A DNA stretch of 64,000 bases. It comes from Pontibacter fetidus. GTDB lineage: Bacteria > Bacteroidota > Bacteroidia > Cytophagales > Hymenobacteraceae. How positions within the stretch are numbered: position 1 is the stretch's first letter; every line of letters starts with the position of its first letter. Below the pieces are notes generated by a model, which was not told the origin of the DNA, did not search any database, and saw only the letters and a list, made by a program, of their open reading frames with translations. The stretch is taken from NCBI RefSeq assembly GCF_010119545.1, contig NZ_JAAEAA010000010.1, forward strand, positions 1-64,000, given 5' to 3'. This document shows, piece by piece, positions 63,175 through 64,000 of this stretch. The translations under genes were made by a program, and so were the position numbers.

Positions 63175-64000
63175 ATGCCATATTTATTCACTTCTGAGTC
63201 AGTGTCAGAAGGACACCCTGATAAAGTAGCGGATCAGATATCCGACGCCCTTCTTGATGAATTCTTAAAGCAGGACCCGCAGTCTAAAGTTGCCTGCGAA
63301 ACCCTTGTTACAACCGGCCTTGTGGTACTGAGCGGCGAGGTTAAGTCTGAAGCCTATGTGGATGTACAGAAAGTAGCCCGCGACGTGATCAAGCGTATCG
63401 GTTATACCAAGTCTGAATACATGTTTGATGCCGATGCCTGCGGTGTGATCTCAGCTATACATGAGCAGTCTGCGGATATAAACCAGGGTGTAGAGCGTGC
63501 TAACCCGGAAGATCAGGGAGCAGGTGACCAGGGTATGATGTTTGGGTATGCTACCAACGAAACCGACAACTACATGCCATTGGCGCTAAGCATTTCGCAC
63601 CTGTTACTGGAAGAGCTTGCAGCCATCCGTAAAGAAGGTAAAGAAATGACATACCTGCGCCCGGATGCAAAATCGCAGGTTACGATTCGTTACAGCGACA
63701 ACCACGTGCCAGAGAAAATTGACACGATCGTTATCTCTACACAGCACGACGAGTTTATACTTCCGGAAAGCAACACCCCTGAAGCCAAGGACAAAGCGGA
63801 GCAGGAAATGGTAGCCAAGATCAGTGAAGATGTAGCAGCTATACTTATCCCGCGTGTGCTGAAGCAGCTGCCGGAACGTATCCAGAACCTGTTTAACAAA
63901 GACATTACTTATCACATTAACCCAACGGGAAAATTCGTGATCGGTGGTCCGCATGGCGATACTGGTTTGACTGGCCGTAAAATTATAGTTGATACCTACG
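63175..64000 (+). CDS. metK: S-adenosylmethionine synthase (partial, cut by window end)
   Basis: At least 275 residues from the ATG at 63175 ([31 protein letters not shown]), running off the window. It makes S-adenosylmethionine from methionine and ATP. Motifs visible are [31 protein letters not shown] and the phosphate-binding [24 protein letters not shown] (GGPxGDxGLTGRKI). The remaining about 140 C-terminal residues are beyond the window. The frame is open to the last base. Confidence 0.97.
   Translation, partial: MPYLFTSESVSEGHPDKVADQISDALLDEFLKQDPQSKVACETLVTTGLVVLSGEVKSEAYVDVQKVARDVIKRIGYTKSEYMFDADACGVISAIHEQSADINQGVERANPEDQGAGDQGMMFGYATNETDNYMPLALSISHLLLEELAAIRKEGKEMTYLRPDAKSQVTIRYSDNHVPEKIDTIVISTQHDEFILPESNTPEAKDKAEQEMVAKISEDVAAILIPRVLKQLPERIQNLFNKDITYHINPTGKFVIGGPHGDTGLTGRKIIVDTY

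Noticed and set aside
63604..63954. Minus-strand open frame of 116 codons
   Set aside because: It is the antisense of metK, whose plus-strand frame is unambiguous.

Overview
The window looks like chromosome of a Bacteroidota bacterium, most probably order Cytophagales, family Hymenobacteraceae (Pontibacter-like). That placement is inferred from content; no rRNA gene is present to confirm it. The signs are a SusC/SusD pair, TonB-dependent receptors with N-terminal carboxypeptidase-regulatory domains, type IX secretion components and cargo (PorZ, C-terminal sorting domains), many lipoproteins with short lipoboxes, TAnnTTTG-type -7 promoter boxes, and almost no Shine-Dalgarno sequences. I see no phage, integrase, transposase, CRISPR, tRNA or rRNA.

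Layout. 0.3-10.6 kb is a phosphate-acquisition island: pstSCAB-phoU and a phosphate-selective-type porin on the minus strand, then a divergent TonB-dependent receptor with a beta-helix lipoprotein. Three upstream regions carry matching 7-4-7 direct repeats that I propose as the Pho box. 10.6-11.3 kb is a repeat-filled gap, followed by a MoxR ATPase. 12.4-14.5 kb is NAD salvage (pncB-pncA). 15.4-17.5 kb is an AT-richer accessory patch with a lipoprotein/HExxH metallopeptidase gene split by a frameshift at a G6 tract, plus a small exported protein. 17.5-26 kb is housekeeping (ferredoxin, tdk, porZ-recO, two FKBP lipoproteins, a DHH phosphoesterase, ndk). 26-29.3 kb holds a LysM protein, a lipoprotein, an MFS transporter and a hydrolase. 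29.3-29.9 kb is a GxxExxY gene enclosed by near-perfect 44-bp inverted repeats. 29.9-34 kb has dxs, scpA and a flippase-like membrane protein. 34.1-34.8 kb is a second copy of the 10.7-kb repeat. 34.8-52.7 kb is mixed metabolism and envelope: FAD monooxygenase, asd, a lamin-tail secreted protein, TauE/SafE, a DEAD-box helicase, CorC, an M1 peptidase, TraB and MOSC. 53-62 kb is SusC/SusD followed by an exported amidase and an S9 peptidase, probably a peptide/amide-utilization locus. The window ends in PAP2 phosphatase and a partial metK.

Two genome-scale patterns stand out. First, a 10-bp palindrome family AASTATASTT (AACTATAGTT, AAGTATACTT and mixed forms, plus half-sites) is scattered at very high density through genes and gaps on both strands, recalling the highly iterated palindromes of cyanobacteria. 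Second, several families of short interspersed repeats (AATCCTG-type, AACTTTCTAACTTC-type, GGGGTGAGGT hairpins, a ~400-bp element) fill most long gaps.

All assignments come from reading the sequence. Family names are recognised from motifs, not from database searches.
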